NCBI GenBank assembly: GCA_027083485.1
Contig: JALWOO010000361.1
Location: 1-5,851 of the forward strand
Source of the DNA: Amylibacter sp.
Lineage (GTDB): Bacteria; Pseudomonadota; Alphaproteobacteria; Rhodobacterales; Rhodobacteraceae
Direction of reading: 5' to 3'
Length of the DNA stretch: 5,851 bases
The notes beneath the pieces were generated by a model that made no database searches, was not told where the DNA came from, and saw nothing but the letters and a program-made list of their open reading frames with translations. The first letter of the stretch is position 1. Each line of letters begins with the position of its first letter. This document shows, one piece after another, positions 5,662-5,851 of this stretch. The position numbers were made by a program, and so were the translations under genes.

Positions 5662-5851
5662 ATGCGCGACAAGATAAATACCGAGATGAAACAAGCGATG
5701 CGCGATAAAGAGCGGGAACGTTTGGCGACAATCCGATTGATCAACGCAGCGATCAAGGATCGGGATATTGCGGCGCGCAGCGAGGGCAATCAGGACGGCG
5801 TATCGGATGCGGAAATTCTCACCGTGCTGGCCAAGATGGTCAAGCAGCGGC
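5662..5851 (+). CDS. GatB/YqeY domain-containing protein, N-terminal part (cut by window end)
   Basis: The first 63 residues of a protein whose family is normally about 150 residues long. It begins MRDKINTEMKQAMRDKERER and continues with LATIRLINAAIKDRDIAAR (21-39) and ILTVLAKMVKQR (52-63). These are the conserved blocks of the YqeY family: an amphipathic helix, the TLRLI-x-AIK-type signature and the LxKMxKQR helix. The domain resembles the C-terminal helical part of GatB, the amidotransferase subunit that turns misacylated Glu-tRNAGln or Asp-tRNAAsn into Gln-tRNA or Asn-tRNA. The role of stand-alone YqeY proteins is not well established, though tRNA interaction is suspected. GGGAGA (5648-5653) lies 8 bases before the ATG, and a good promoter candidate lies upstream. 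It is divergent from carA, an arrangement I recall from other Rhodobacteraceae. Confidence 0.92.
   Translation, partial: MRDKINTEMKQAMRDKERERLATIRLINAAIKDRDIAARSEGNQDGVSDAEILTVLAKMVKQR

Noticed and set aside
1..5851. Search for tRNA, rRNA, CRISPR repeats, transposase genes, terminal inverted repeats or phage genes.
   Set aside because: None were recognised. The intergenic gaps are short and contain no repeat arrays or cloverleaf-like segments.

Overview
The window looks like chromosomal DNA of an alphaproteobacterium, most likely of the Rhodobacterales/Roseobacter group. The reasons are the character of the housekeeping proteins (CarA, GatB/YqeY, pyrimidine 5'-nucleotidase, UbiH/UbiF-type hydroxylase), the moderate-to-high GC, and a CarA without an adjacent CarB. 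This placement is from recognition of protein style, not from a database search. There are seven protein genes, two of them cut by the window edges. I see no RNA gene, CRISPR array, insertion sequence, integrase or prophage.

Layout. Positions 1-725 (minus strand) hold a HAD pyrimidine 5'-nucleotidase followed, through a TAATG stop/start overlap, by the first 28 codons of an FAD-dependent UbiH/UbiF-family hydroxylase. A 136-base divergent intergenic region (726-861) separates these from a plus-strand pair: an FkbM-family SAM methyltransferase (862-1626) and a GntR/FCD regulator (1638-2291). That pair runs tail-to-tail, with a 9-base overlap, into a large minus-strand gene (2283-4214). Upstream of it, also on the minus strand, is carA (4306-5478). 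A divergent promoter region (5479-5661) then leads to a GatB/YqeY-domain gene (5662 onward, cut at the window end).

The most interesting gene is 2283-4214. It encodes a 643-residue membrane glycosyltransferase of the cellulose-synthase-like/NfrB type, preceded by a complete GspE-type N-terminal module. That module carries two 24-residue MshEN motifs separated by exactly five residues, the known signature of a cyclic-di-GMP receptor. The protein is therefore predicted to be a polysaccharide synthase switched directly by c-di-GMP. Its domain order (sensor first, catalytic domain second) is the reverse of what I recall for E. coli NfrB.

How the genes may work together. The two outer blocks are housekeeping: nucleotide and quinone metabolism on the left, carbamoyl phosphate synthesis and the GatB/YqeY protein on the right. 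The middle (FkbM methyltransferase, GntR regulator, MshEN-glycosyltransferase) looks like an accessory surface-polysaccharide segment. A link between methylation and the polymer is only an inference from adjacency.
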